32,967 bases of DNA from Bacteroidales bacterium (GTDB lineage Bacteria > Bacteroidota > Bacteroidia > Bacteroidales > UBA932). Position numbers and translations under genes: made by a program. The notes beneath the pieces were generated by a model. It ran no database searches and had not been told where the DNA came from. It worked only from the letters and a program-made list of their open reading frames with translations. Numbering within the stretch: the stretch's first letter is position 1; every line of letters starts with the position of its first letter. Below, in pieces: positions 14,581-23,653 of this stretch. The stretch is taken from positions 1 through 32,967 of the forward strand of contig JAEEOM010000025.1 of assembly GCA_016284265.1 (NCBI GenBank), in the 5' to 3' direction.

Positions 14581-15906
14581 TTATTGCGCCGGTTCGTGCT
14601 TGTACTTGAAGAGGATGGCGAAGAGAATGGCGACGACCAGCGAGTAGCCGGCGAAGATAAACCAGGCTTTCGGCCAGTTCGCCGGCGTGTTGAATACGTC
14701 GCAGGCGTCGATGACGGCGCCGGCGGCAAGCGTACCGATCGTGGCGCCGAAACCGTTGGTCATCATCATGAAAAGACCCTGGGCGCTGGAGCGGATGCTC
14801 GTATCGGTGCGCTGCTCCACGTACAGGGAACCTGAGATGTTGAAAAAGTCAAATGCGATGCCGTAGACGATGCAGCTGAGGATGAACAGCAGCACACCGG
14901 GCATGGCAGGATTGCCAAGACCGAAGAAACCGAAGCGGAACACCCAGGCCAGCATCGAGATCAGCATTACCTTCTTGATGCCGAATCGCTTCATAAAGAA
15001 CGGGATCAGGAGGATGCACAACGTTTCGGAGGCCTGCGAGATGGCAATCAAGGCGTTGGAATTCTTGACGGCGAAGGTGCCTGCCAGCGCCGGATCGGAA
15101 GCGAAAGATCCGAGGAAAGTATTGGCGTAGCCGTTGGTAATCTGCAGGGCTGCGCCGAGCAACATCGAGAAGATGAAGAATACGGCGAACTGACTGTCCT
15201 TAAACAGGGTAAAGGCCTTGAGCCCGAAGGCATCGACAAACGAAGTCTTGTTCTCCGACTTGTTGACCCTGCATCGGGGCATTGTCAGGGCGTAGGCGCA
15301 GAGAACCAGCGAGAGAAGGCCGGAATAGACGAGTTGCGCAAAAGAATTCTGCATGGTAGGATGCGCCACGAGCTCCCACTGACCGCTGTCGGCGTTGATC
15401 AGCCATGCGTTGCCGATAGGCAGGAAGTTGGTGATCAGCATGCTGATGATGAAACCGATGGTGCCGAAAACGCGGATGGGCGGGAATTCCTTCACAGGAT
15501 CCATGTTCTGTCCGCGAAGCGCGTTGTAGGCGACCGAGTTGACCAGGGCGATGGTCGGCATGAAGAAAGCGAGGCTGATCCCGTACAGGATGAACAGCGG
15601 ACCGAAATGGACGGAGCTTCCGGCGCTCATGCAATAAAGGCCTGCGGCGATCATGAAAACGCCAGCCAGTCCGTGGCAGAGCGAAAGCACTTTCTGAGCC
15701 TCGATTCTCCGGTCGGCCACAATGCCCATCAGCGTCGGCATGAAGAGCGACACGATGCCTTGCATGGCGAAGAACCATTTGATCTGTGCCCCCAGGCCGA
15801 TGTTGCCGAGATAGCGTCCCAACGATGTGAGATAAGCCCCCCAGACGGCGAACTCCAGGAAGTTCATCACGATCAGCCGGATTTTGAGATTCGATTTGGA
15901 AGACAT
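14581..15906 (-). CDS. MFS permease, nucleoside:H+ symporter (NupG-like) family
   Basis: A 441-residue inner-membrane protein with about 12 hydrophobic segments. The opening MNFLEFAVWGAYLTSLGRYL and the PPIRVFGTIGFI segment after the fourth or fifth helix are typical of the nucleoside:proton symporter branch of the major facilitator superfamily. I chose the ATG at 15906 (MSSKSNLKIRL); a TTG further upstream would overlap the lptG stop. The gene lies 16 bases after lptG, and its stop touches the phosphatase ATG. The family name suggests nucleoside import, but Bacteroidota members are often of unproven specificity and the linked exported phosphatase may point to its substrate. Confidence 0.87.
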   Translation of the reverse strand: MSSKSNLKIRLIVMNFLEFAVWGAYLTSLGRYLGNIGLGAQIKWFFAMQGIVSLFMPTLMGIVADRRIEAQKVLSLCHGLAGVFMIAAGLYCMSAGSSVHFGPLFILYGISLAFFMPTIALVNSVAYNALRGQNMDPVKEFPPIRVFGTIGFIISMLITNFLPIGNAWLINADSGQWELVAHPTMQNSFAQLVYSGLLSLVLCAYALTMPRCRVNKSENKTSFVDAFGLKAFTLFKDSQFAVFFIFSMLLGAALQITNGYANTFLGSFASDPALAGTFAVKNSNALIAISQASETLCILLIPFFMKRFGIKKVMLISMLAWVFRFGFFGLGNPAMPGVLLFILSCIVYGIAFDFFNISGSLYVEQRTDTSIRSSAQGLFMMMTNGFGATIGTLAAGAVIDACDVFNTPANWPKAWFIFAGYSLVVAILFAILFKYKHEPAQ

Positions 15907-15922
15907 GACAGGGTATTTTTGA

Positions 15923-17023
15923 TTATTTCGGAGCAAGTTTGTAGAGAATGACCGCCACGATGGCGAAAAGGATGTTCGGAATCCACAAGGCTAGCGCGGG
16001 GGATGGAATAATGTCCTTGAGGACAAACATCTGACTGAATTTCTGGAACAGGATATAGGAGAAACTCAGCGCAAGGCCGATGCCGATGTTCAGGCCCAGA
16101 CCGCCCCGCTTCTTCCGGGAAGAAAGCGAGACAGCGATGACCGTCAGGACGAAAGCCGAGAAAGGCATGGCGATACGGCTGTTCTTCTCAATCAGGGAGC
16201 GTTTGATCAGGGCGTCGCCGCGCAGGCGCTGTACTTCGATCAGGTCGTTCAGGTCTTTGTTGGAAAGCGATTCCACCGAATTCTTCCGACGGTAGAAATC
16301 TTCGATAGTCAGGCTGATGACCGTGTCGATCTGACGGCCGGTACGGACCGTTTCCGATTCGCCGTAAAAGTTTCGGATGTAGTAGTTCTTGAGATGCCAG
16401 CCGCCCATCGTGGAATCCCAAGCAGCCGATTCGGCCGAAAGCTTGGAGACAATCTTGTGGTCTTCGATGCGCTCGAGGGTAAAACGGTAGGCGGTATTGG
16501 CCCAGCGGCTGAACTGTTCCACATAGACGAATTCTCCCGGAGAAATCTGGTAGTGGATATTGCGCATGTTGTCGGCTGCGATCGCCTGGGTCTTGATGTA
16601 TTTGTTCTCGAAATCGAGCCGGTGCTGGTTGGCGGGCGGAATCACGTAGAAACCCAGGAGCAGCGACAAGATGGCGATGACGCCGGCCGAGACCAGATAA
16701 GGCACCATGAGCCGGCGGAAACTGATGCCGCCCGAAAGCATGGCCACGATCTCGCTGTTCTGGGCCAGTTTCGAGGTAAAGAAGATGGCGGAGATGAAGA
16801 CGAACAGCGGGCTGAAGAAGTTGACGATCCAGGGGATGAAGCCGGCGTAGTAGTCGAAGACGATTTCCTTGAGCGGCACGTTCTTGTCCACGAACTTGGA
16901 GATCTTCTCGCTGATGTCGAAGACCACCACGATCAGCACGGCAATCAGGATCGTAAAGAAAAACGTCCCGAGAAACTTCCGGATGATATAGCGGTCGAGG
17001 ATCTTGACGTGCGGGGTCTTCAT
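15923..17023 (-). CDS. lptG: LptG-type permease of the lipopolysaccharide export transporter
   Basis: A 366-residue YjgP/YjgQ-family protein: three N-terminal helices starting with ILDRYIIRKFLGTFFFTILI, a periplasmic domain (about 125-265), and three C-terminal helices ending VAVILYKLAPK. With an LptF partner and the LptB ATPase it extracts lipopolysaccharide from the inner membrane. The ATG at 17023 is chosen because the homology begins there; the 50 extra residues possible upstream are read through the tgt 3' end and are low-complexity. It starts 4 bases after the tgt stop, a gene pair common in Bacteroidota. The natural partner would be the LptF half of the fusion at 8118-10553. LptF and LptG are hard to tell apart by sequence; the tgt neighbour guides the name. 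Confidence 0.9.
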   Translation of the reverse strand: MKTPHVKILDRYIIRKFLGTFFFTILIAVLIVVVFDISEKISKFVDKNVPLKEIVFDYYAGFIPWIVNFFSPLFVFISAIFFTSKLAQNSEIVAMLSGGISFRRLMVPYLVSAGVIAILSLLLGFYVIPPANQHRLDFENKYIKTQAIAADNMRNIHYQISPGEFVYVEQFSRWANTAYRFTLERIEDHKIVSKLSAESAAWDSTMGGWHLKNYYIRNFYGESETVRTGRQIDTVISLTIEDFYRRKNSVESLSNKDLNDLIEVQRLRGDALIKRSLIEKNSRIAMPFSAFVLTVIAVSLSSRKKRGGLGLNIGIGLALSFSYILFQKFSQMFVLKDIIPSPALALWIPNILFAIVAVILYKLAPK

Positions 17024-17027
17024 GGCG

Positions 17028-18158
17028 TCAGAGCTTGGTGTCGAGTTTGCGGACCATCTTTTCCTTCCAGGACCCGAAATCACCGGCGGCGATGTGCTCG
17101 CGCGCCTGGGCGACCAGGTGGAGATAGAAGGCCAGGTTGTGCTGGCTGGCGATTTGGGCGGCCAGCATTTCACCGGCCACGAACAGGTGCCGCAAATAAG
17201 CTTTGGTGTAGGTACGGTCTACAAAAGACGTTCCATCCGGGTCGAGCGGAGAGAAGTCGTCGGCCCACTTCTTATTCTTGATGTGGATGATGCCTTCGCT
17301 GGTGAAGAGCATGGCGTTGCGTCCGTTGCGGGTCGGCATCACACAGTCGAACATATCCACGCCGCGGGCAATGCCTTCCAAAAGGTTGACAGGCGTGCCG
17401 ACTCCCATCAGATAGCGGGGCTTGTCCTGAGGCAGGGCGGGATGCAGGAGTTCGAGCATCTCATACATCTTTTCGGTAGGTTCACCCACGGCCAGGCCGC
17501 CGATGGCGTAGCCTTCCCGGTCGAAGGACAGGGCGTGCTCTGCCGCCCGCAGGCGCAGGTCGGGATAGACACAGCCCTGGACGATGGGGAAGAAGGTCTG
17601 GCGGTAGCCGTAGAGCGGCTCGGTTTCGTCAAAGCGGCGGATGCAGCGTTCCAGCCAGCGTTGCGTCAAACCGAGCGACTTTTCGGCGTAACGGAAGTCC
17701 GCATCGCCCGGACAGCATTCGTCGAGAGCCATCACGATGTCGGCGCCGATGATGCGCTGGGTGTCCACGTTGTTTTCGGGCGTGAAGATGTGCCGCGATC
17801 CGTCGATATGCGACTGGAAGATGCATCCCTCCTCGGTAAGCTTCCGGCTCTGGGCGAGCGAAAAGACCTGGAATCCACCGCTGTCGGTCAGGATGGGACG
17901 GTCCCACGACGTAAAGGCGTGCAGACCACCCGCCCGGCGCAGGATATCGAGTCCGGGCCGCAGGTAGAGATGATAGGTATTGCCGAGGATGATCTGGGCG
18001 TGGATGTCTTCCCGAAGGTCTTTGTGATAGACGCCTTTCACCGAACCGACAGTACCCACGGGCATGAAGATGGGTGTGTCGATCGTGCCATGGTCGGTGG
18101 TGATCCGGCCGGTACGGGCGCTGGTGGCTTTGTCGCGGGAGAGAACTTCGAATTCCAT
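17028..18158 (-). CDS. tgt: tRNA-guanine transglycosylase
   Basis: A 376-residue enzyme that exchanges guanine-34 of GUN-anticodon tRNAs for preQ1 in queuosine synthesis. The active-site segments are intact: TDSGGFQVF (91-99) with Asp92, and GVDMFDCVMPTRNGRNA (266-282) with the nucleophilic Asp of the FDCV motif at 271. The structural zinc site is not standard. The usual CxCxxC ligands correspond to Gly309, Ser311 and Asp314, while the fourth ligand, His340 in QHNLAFY, is kept. The fold around it (TYTKAYLRHLF) is otherwise conserved. The gene leads the run tgt-lptG-permease-phosphatase, and a -7 box lies 18 bases before the ATG. QueG, the last enzyme of the same pathway, is encoded about 6 kb away. 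Confidence 0.95.
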   Translation of the reverse strand: MEFEVLSRDKATSARTGRITTDHGTIDTPIFMPVGTVGSVKGVYHKDLREDIHAQIILGNTYHLYLRPGLDILRRAGGLHAFTSWDRPILTDSGGFQVFSLAQSRKLTEEGCIFQSHIDGSRHIFTPENNVDTQRIIGADIVMALDECCPGDADFRYAEKSLGLTQRWLERCIRRFDETEPLYGYRQTFFPIVQGCVYPDLRLRAAEHALSFDREGYAIGGLAVGEPTEKMYEMLELLHPALPQDKPRYLMGVGTPVNLLEGIARGVDMFDCVMPTRNGRNAMLFTSEGIIHIKNKKWADDFSPLDPDGTSFVDRTYTKAYLRHLFVAGEMLAAQIASQHNLAFYLHLVAQAREHIAAGDFGSWKEKMVRKLDTKL

Positions 18159-18176
18159 TATTTATGGTTAATCAGA

Positions 18177-18184
18177 CAAAGATA
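18177..18184 (-). promoter_or_regulatory. -7 box for the tgt run
   Basis: TATCTTTG on the minus strand fits TAnnTTTG and lies 18 bases before the tgt ATG, implying a very short leader. No TTG stands at the -33 distance. The plus-strand gene opposite (start 18237) has only a near match, TAACTTTA at 18208-18215. Confidence 0.45.
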
Positions 18185-18236
18185 GGCAAAATTGGTATAT
18201 TTTTCGTTAACTTTAACTGGCAAAACCGAGTTTACG

Positions 18237-21200
18237 ATGAAACGATTGCTGTGGACGGTCGCGCTGCTGACCGCTTTTGTTTGTACCATGAATGCTCAGA
18301 ACAATTATTCACGGCTCTGGTCGAAGGTCCAGAAGGCCGAGAAGGAGGGCAAACCGCAGACCGCGGCCGGCTATCTCCGCGAACTGGAAGAAAAAACCAT
18401 CAAGGCCGGTGATGAGCTGGAACAACTGGTGGTTTCCGAGGCTTTGTACGAAAAGCTGCGCGAATACAACTGGAAGGAGGCGAACGCCTACTATTCCACC
18501 TATTCCAGGCTCAACCGCAAAGTAATGACCGACAGTCTCGAGACTTACCTTGTCAAGTACAAGGATCACCCACGCATCATGATGCTGCTGTATCGGCAAC
18601 TGCGCAACCACAAGGAATCTGTGGACCGGAAATCCTCGTATGCCCGCAGCGGAGCGGATTATCTGAAAGTCCGGGAAGAGGCGCAGGCGCTGCTCAAGCA
18701 CAAAGCTGTCGGCACGTACCGCAAATCGATCCAGTCCCTGATCGATGACATGGACGGAACCTCGCTCTCTGCGGGGCACCACGCCACCCTGGCCCCGTGC
18801 GACAGCGTGGAATACGAACTCTCAACCCGCAATATCCGCGCGGCGGAGATCAAGGTATACCGCTTGCTCGACGACCGTTTCTTTACGGAGGGGTTCAAGG
18901 ATTCGAACGAAGAGACGCTGCGCAAGAACGCCACCCTGGTCTCGACACAGTCTTTCCGGGATTTGACATGTGATTACAATATCAGAGAAACGCACAAGGT
19001 CTATGTGGCCTTCCCCCAGCCGGGCATCTATGTGGTGCGCTTCGCGGCCACGGAGAACCGCGACGGCAAAGCAAAGCTGCAGGATGACGTCTATTACGAC
19101 CAGGCCTTCGTGAGCAACGTGGCCGGCGCTCTGCGTGTGCGGAAAGGGTCTGCGGAGGTTTATGCCGCCGACTGGAAGACGGGCAGGCCGTATGAGCAGG
19201 GCAAAGTCAGTGTCTACAAGAATCTTTATAAGAACAACGGATCGGCCATCCTTCCCCTGAAGAGCTGGAAGACCGACCGCTTCCGGGGCGAGGGATTCCA
19301 GCGGGTCGAAACCGGGAAAGCCCTCACAGACCGGGAAAACGACTACCTGATGCGGATCGAAGCGGAAGGCGACACCTATGCGCCGCTGATTGCCGGGCTC
19401 TACCCCCGGTATTATGACCAGAACGACATGGAATATCAGTTTGAGCAGGCGCATCTTTTCACCGACCGGGCGCTTTACAAGCCCACCGATACCATCCACT
19501 TCAAACTGATCTGCTACAAGGCCGGACAGACATCCGGACACGTGCTCGCCGGACAGGAGGCAGTGCTGACGCTCCGGCACAGTTCCTCACCCGACACCGT
19601 GGCCCAGGTGAAGGTCCTGACCAATGAGATGGGTTCTGCCGCGGGCGTCTTCACGCTGCCCGAGGGATGCAAGAACGGCATCTATCTGATCCAGGAGGGT
19701 TATCGTACGCTGCAGCGGGTCCGCGTGGAAGAGTACAAGCGCCCCAATTTCACGGTTTCGTTGCAGCCGATCGGGGAACCGCTCTGCTACGGCGATGTGG
19801 TGAAGCAGGGAGGACAGCTTCGCAGCTATGCCGGCTTCTCGGTAGCCGGCGGCGAGATCTGGTACGAGATCGTCCGGACGAGCTACACCCGGCCGCGCGG
19901 CCACTACCTGGGCCGTGAAACCGTGATGGAAGGAACGGTCATCTCCGACGGTGATGGCCATTTCGAGATTGCGTTTCCGACCGAACGACCTGTCATCACC
20001 GACAAGGACTACGAGAACGAATTGATCCATTCCACCTATCAGATCTCCGTCCGGGCGACCGATCCGCAGGGAGAGACCCATGAGACGGCCATCTCCGTCC
20101 CCGTGGCAGACATTCCCGTGGAACTGGACCTCCAGCTTCCGGATAACGAGCATTTCAAGGAGCGGCTCATCGTGGACAAGGACAACGTAAAGGCCGTGAC
20201 CGTGAATGCTTCCACGCTCAACGGCACGCCCTATGCTACGGAAGCAGCCTACACCGTGACGGATGCGGCGGGCGCAACCCTCGCCCAGGGAACCTGCAAG
20301 ACCAATGAACCCGTGGCGTTCGATTTCGGCTCGCTTCCGTCGGGCGACTATACGGTCAAGGCCCGCACGGAATTCCGCGGCCGCGAGATTACAGCCGAGC
20401 GGAAAGTCGTGGTTATGAGCACCGACGACCGGAAGCTTCCTTTTGAGACCACTTATTTCTACTATCCGGTCAAGACGGAAGGCGCGATCGAATTCGTGCT
20501 CGGAACGACGGAAGAGGATCTCTGGCTCGAACTGGAACTGTTTGACGACGACAACCAGCTGTACCGCGAAGGCGTACATCTGCAGAACGAGATGCGCAAG
20601 TTCGTCCTGCCCTACAAGGCTTCCTACCGCAGCGCGGTCAAGATGTCGGTCTTTGGCTTCCGAAACGGGAAAGGACTCGACTACACCTATCAGTTCACCC
20701 GTCCGGGCGACGTGCGGCTCGACGTGGCCGTGGAGACATTCCGCGACAAGACCACCCCGGGCAGCGAAGAGACGATGGTCGTCCGTGCGCCCGCCGGCAG
20801 CGAACTGATGGTTTCGATCTACGACGTGACGACCGACCGTTACCGTCCCAACTCCTTCTCGTTCTATCCGCTGCAGGAATACGCCAGCGTGGGCAGGCCG
20901 GAAATCCTGACTTCGCTCCACGAGCGGCGCATCTACAATGACCGGGTCATGATGCGAGGTTACGCGGCCGGAGCCATGGTAGAGGAAGATGCGATGCTGG
21001 CCTCGCCGATGATGGTGGAGAAGTCCGTCGTGAACGACGAGGCTGCCGATGCCGTGACGCAGGAAAGCAGCGAGGCGGAAGAGGAGACGCCCGCCTTCGA
21101 GGGCCGCTCCAATTTCAGCGAGCTGATCGCCTTCTATCCGCAGATTCCGGCCGACAAGTCGGGCCGTACCGAAATCAAATACACGGCCGGTGACCTGCTT

Positions 21201-23036
21201 ACTACGTTCAAGGTGCTGGTGCTGGCGCACGACAAACAAGTCTTCGCGGGCGACGCCTCTGCGGAGTTCGTCGTCCAGAAAGAACTGATGGTACTTCCCA
21301 ACGTGCCGCTCTTCGTCACGGAAGGCGACCGGCTGGTGCTCAAGAGCAAGATTGTGAACCTCAGCAACCGGGAACTCAAGGGAACGGCCTATATCGAACT
21401 GCTCGATGAAAACGGAAAGAAGTTGAAGCTCAAAGGTCTCGACGGCCAGAAGCGGGCTTTGCTCGCCGGTGCGCAGGATGAGGTTTCCTGGACGGTCGAA
21501 GCACCCGGCGGCACCGAAAAACTGACCGCCCGGATCTGGTTCGCCACGCCGACTTCCAGTGACGGCGAGCAGCATGAGATCAAAGTCGTCCCGGCCACCA
21601 TCACCCTGACCGAAGCCGCATCCTTCATCCTCGGCGGCAAACACGACCACAAATACTACGAGAAGCAGCTCCGCAAGCAGTTCGGGGCGGCCGATCCGAA
21701 GATCGAATATGCCGAATACTCGACCCTCGACGCCGTGAAGGAGTCGTTGCCCAAGGCCGTCAAGCCGGAGAGCGACAATTCGATAGCCTGGATCAACCAG
21801 CTTTACATCAACCAGATGCGCAACCTGGTGCTGCAAGATGATCCGGCCGACTACGAAGCCTTCCGCAAGCAGGCCTTCTCGAAACTGAAGACTTTCCAGA
21901 GCGGAGACGGCGGCATCCAATGGTTCCAGGGCATGAAGTCCAACACCCTGCTGACCCTCTATCTGCTGGAGAAGCTGGGACAACTGCGCAACGTGAATGC
22001 CCTGACGCCCGAAGACGATGAAATGGCCTTCATCCGCAAGGCATTGTCCTATGTCGATGAAAGAATCGCTGTGCAGGGCACTTACAAGGATTTCCATCCG
22101 TTCTACCTGATCCGCGACTTCGCGGTCCGGAGCCTCTGGTACGACGTGCCGATGAGCAGCGCGGCCAAGGCCGTATACGACCGGTTCATCGACGGAACCG
22201 AAGACGGATGGCAGAAAATCTCGATTTTGGAAAAGGCCCAACTGGCCAACACCCTGCTCCGTGCCGCCAAGACACCGTACGACGACAAGCGCTTCGAGAA
22301 ACGGATCAAGCTGCTGCGTGAAAGCCTCAAGGACTATGCGGTGGAAAATCCGACCGTAGGCTGCTACTTCCCCAATGCCGTGATGCCGTACCGGGGCCTC
22401 ATGAACAGCGAGATTTACGCCCATGCCCAGCTCATCGAGACCTTCGGGAAACTCGGCGAAAAGAAGGTGGTAGACGGCATCGCCCAGTGGCTCCTGCTCC
22501 AGAAGCACAACCAGGCCTGGGAAAACACCGTCGCTACGACCGACGCGGTCCATGCCCTGATCTCGAGCAAGGCCAAGGACCTCAAACTCGGCGCCGTGTA
22601 CTACACTTATACCACGAAACTCGACCGCGTGAAGGCTTCCGCCAATGAGATTACGGTGACGCGCTCGTACGCCCGCGCCGGTGGTGCTCCGCTCCGCGAC
22701 GGAGAGCAGCTCCATGTCGGCGATGAGATCGTGGTTACCTATTCGATCTACAACACCGAAAACCGCAGCTTCGTGCAGATGCGCGCCATGCGTCCCGCCT
22801 GCTTCTATCCGCTCGACGAACGCTCCTACTTTACCTGGTACGGTTTCTACCGCGAGGTGAAGCCTTCCGAAACCAACTACTACTGGGAACTCCTCCCGGA
22901 AGAGCATATCTCGGTTCAAGAAAGTTTCTACGTGCAGCAGGAAGGCACTTTCAACAGCGGTCTGGTGGAAATCGAATGTCTCTACGCCAAGGAATACCGC
23001 GGCCACACCGACGCCGTGACACTGACTTCCCGGTAA
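18237..23036 (+). CDS. Exported alpha-2-macroglobulin-like protein without thioester motif
   Basis: A 1599-residue protein with a signal peptide (MKRLLWTVALLTAFVCTMNA, cleavage likely before QNN). The Cys at 16 has a poor lipobox, so a soluble periplasmic or outer-membrane-associated form is more likely than a lipoprotein. The N-terminal 300 residues are helical and Bacteroidota-specific. An MG2-type domain follows near 400 (LFTDRALYKPTDTIHFKL), further macroglobulin beta domains come after it, an A2M core domain begins near 960 (TEIKYTAGDLLTTFKVLVLA), and a helical thioester-like toroid begins near 1180. No CxEQ thioester is seen in that toroid. Bacterial relatives are thought to trap proteases and often accompany PBP1C; no pbpC is adjacent here. 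The ATG at 18237 is chosen because the signal peptide begins there. Confidence 0.88.
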   Translation: MKRLLWTVALLTAFVCTMNAQNNYSRLWSKVQKAEKEGKPQTAAGYLRELEEKTIKAGDELEQLVVSEALYEKLREYNWKEANAYYSTYSRLNRKVMTDSLETYLVKYKDHPRIMMLLYRQLRNHKESVDRKSSYARSGADYLKVREEAQALLKHKAVGTYRKSIQSLIDDMDGTSLSAGHHATLAPCDSVEYELSTRNIRAAEIKVYRLLDDRFFTEGFKDSNEETLRKNATLVSTQSFRDLTCDYNIRETHKVYVAFPQPGIYVVRFAATENRDGKAKLQDDVYYDQAFVSNVAGALRVRKGSAEVYAADWKTGRPYEQGKVSVYKNLYKNNGSAILPLKSWKTDRFRGEGFQRVETGKALTDRENDYLMRIEAEGDTYAPLIAGLYPRYYDQNDMEYQFEQAHLFTDRALYKPTDTIHFKLICYKAGQTSGHVLAGQEAVLTLRHSSSPDTVAQVKVLTNEMGSAAGVFTLPEGCKNGIYLIQEGYRTLQRVRVEEYKRPNFTVSLQPIGEPLCYGDVVKQGGQLRSYAGFSVAGGEIWYEIVRTSYTRPRGHYLGRETVMEGTVISDGDGHFEIAFPTERPVITDKDYENELIHSTYQISVRATDPQGETHETAISVPVADIPVELDLQLPDNEHFKERLIVDKDNVKAVTVNASTLNGTPYATEAAYTVTDAAGATLAQGTCKTNEPVAFDFGSLPSGDYTVKARTEFRGREITAERKVVVMSTDDRKLPFETTYFYYPVKTEGAIEFVLGTTEEDLWLELELFDDDNQLYREGVHLQNEMRKFVLPYKASYRSAVKMSVFGFRNGKGLDYTYQFTRPGDVRLDVAVETFRDKTTPGSEETMVVRAPAGSELMVSIYDVTTDRYRPNSFSFYPLQEYASVGRPEILTSLHERRIYNDRVMMRGYAAGAMVEEDAMLASPMMVEKSVVNDEAADAVTQESSEAEEETPAFEGRSNFSELIAFYPQIPADKSGRTEIKYTAGDLLTTFKVLVLAHDKQVFAGDASAEFVVQKELMVLPNVPLFVTEGDRLVLKSKIVNLSNRELKGTAYIELLDENGKKLKLKGLDGQKRALLAGAQDEVSWTVEAPGGTEKLTARIWFATPTSSDGEQHEIKVVPATITLTEAASFILGGKHDHKYYEKQLRKQFGAADPKIEYAEYSTLDAVKESLPKAVKPESDNSIAWINQLYINQMRNLVLQDDPADYEAFRKQAFSKLKTFQSGDGGIQWFQGMKSNTLLTLYLLEKLGQLRNVNALTPEDDEMAFIRKALSYVDERIAVQGTYKDFHPFYLIRDFAVRSLWYDVPMSSAAKAVYDRFIDGTEDGWQKISILEKAQLANTLLRAAKTPYDDKRFEKRIKLLRESLKDYAVENPTVGCYFPNAVMPYRGLMNSEIYAHAQLIETFGKLGEKKVVDGIAQWLLLQKHNQAWENTVATTDAVHALISSKAKDLKLGAVYYTYTTKLDRVKASANEITVTRSYARAGGAPLRDGEQLHVGDEIVVTYSIYNTENRSFVQMRAMRPACFYPLDERSYFTWYGFYREVKPSETNYYWELLPEEHISVQESFYVQQEGTFNSGLVEIECLYAKEYRGHTDAVTLTSR

Positions 23037-23057
23037 TAAAAAACAGGACACAAAAAA

Positions 23058-23087
23058 ACGGCCCGATTCGTTCGGACCGTTTTTTTT
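23058..23087. terminator. Bidirectional intrinsic terminator between the macroglobulin gene and rplQ
   Basis: A 9-base-pair stem with one C-A mismatch (ACGGCCCGA / TCGGACCGT, 23058-23080, loop TTCGT) is followed by eight T and preceded by seven A. It can therefore terminate transcripts from both sides: the macroglobulin gene ending at 23036 and the ribosomal operon ending at 23105. Confidence 0.82.
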
Positions 23088-23104
23088 GTGGAAATTCCGC
23101 TGGA

Positions 23105-23653
23105 TTAGTTGTTCCCGGACTTGCGGGGAGCCACTACCTTGCGGGGCGCGGGAGCCGCCTTCGTGACGCTCTCGTTCGCAGCCTTCGGGCTGTTGGCCTT
23201 GCGCGACTTGCCGTCTTCCGGGGAGCCAGACTTCTTGCCGCCACGGCGGGTCGAAGTCCGCTTGGTCTCCTTCTCGGGAGCCGCGGCAGCGGCTTCGCTG
23301 AAGTCCACCAGCTGGATGATGGCCATGTCGGCGGCGTCACCCACGCGGAAACCCGTGCGGACAATGCGGGTGTATCCACCCGGACGCTCGGCGATCTTCG
23401 GCGCGATAACGCGGAAGAGTTCGCTGACAGCCTCTTTCTGCTTGAGGTAGCTGAATACGACGCGACGGGAATGGGTCGTGTCTTCCTTGGACTTGGTGAT
23501 CAGCGGTTCCACATACATGCGCAGCGCTTTCGCCTTGGCGACCGTAGTCTCGATCTGCTTGTTGAGCACGAGCGAGGAAGCCATGTTGGCGAGCATCGCC
23601 TTGCGGTGACCGCTCTGACGTCCCAAATGATTGATTGCCCTGTTATGCCTCAT
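23105..23653 (-). CDS. rplQ: 50S ribosomal protein L17 (bL17) with C-terminal extension
   Basis: Last gene of the ribosomal run. The bL17 core (about residues 1-118: [20 protein letters not shown] through [22 protein letters not shown]) is complete. It is followed by a 60-residue Lys/Arg/Ala/Ser/Pro-rich tail of low complexity, giving 182 residues against about 127 in E. coli. Extended L17 tails occur in Bacteroidota; this one is strongly basic. The start codon lies inside the end of rpoA, overlapping it by 11 bases, so translation is probably coupled. A bidirectional terminator follows 17 bases after the stop. Confidence 0.96.
   Translation of the reverse strand: MRHNRAINHLGRQSGHRKAMLANMASSLVLNKQIETTVAKAKALRMYVEPLITKSKEDTTHSRRVVFSYLKQKEAVSELFRVIAPKIAERPGGYTRIVRTGFRVGDAADMAIIQLVDFSEAAAAAPEKETKRTSTRRGGKKSGSPEDGKSRKANSPKAANESVTKAAPAPRKVVAPRKSGNN

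Noticed and set aside
17024-17173. A 50-codon N-terminal extension of lptG
   Set aside because: It would be read out of frame through the tgt 3' end, is Ser/Pro-rich without homology, and a standard LptG start (MKTPHVKILDRYIIRKF) lies at 17023, four bases after the tgt stop.
19587-23051. A 1154-codon open frame on the minus strand opposite the macroglobulin gene
   Set aside because: It mirrors the codon periodicity of the sense gene, has no family motif, and its composition (His, Gly, Val and Leu rich) is typical of antisense reading in GC-rich DNA. The plus-strand gene has a signal peptide and recognizable domains.
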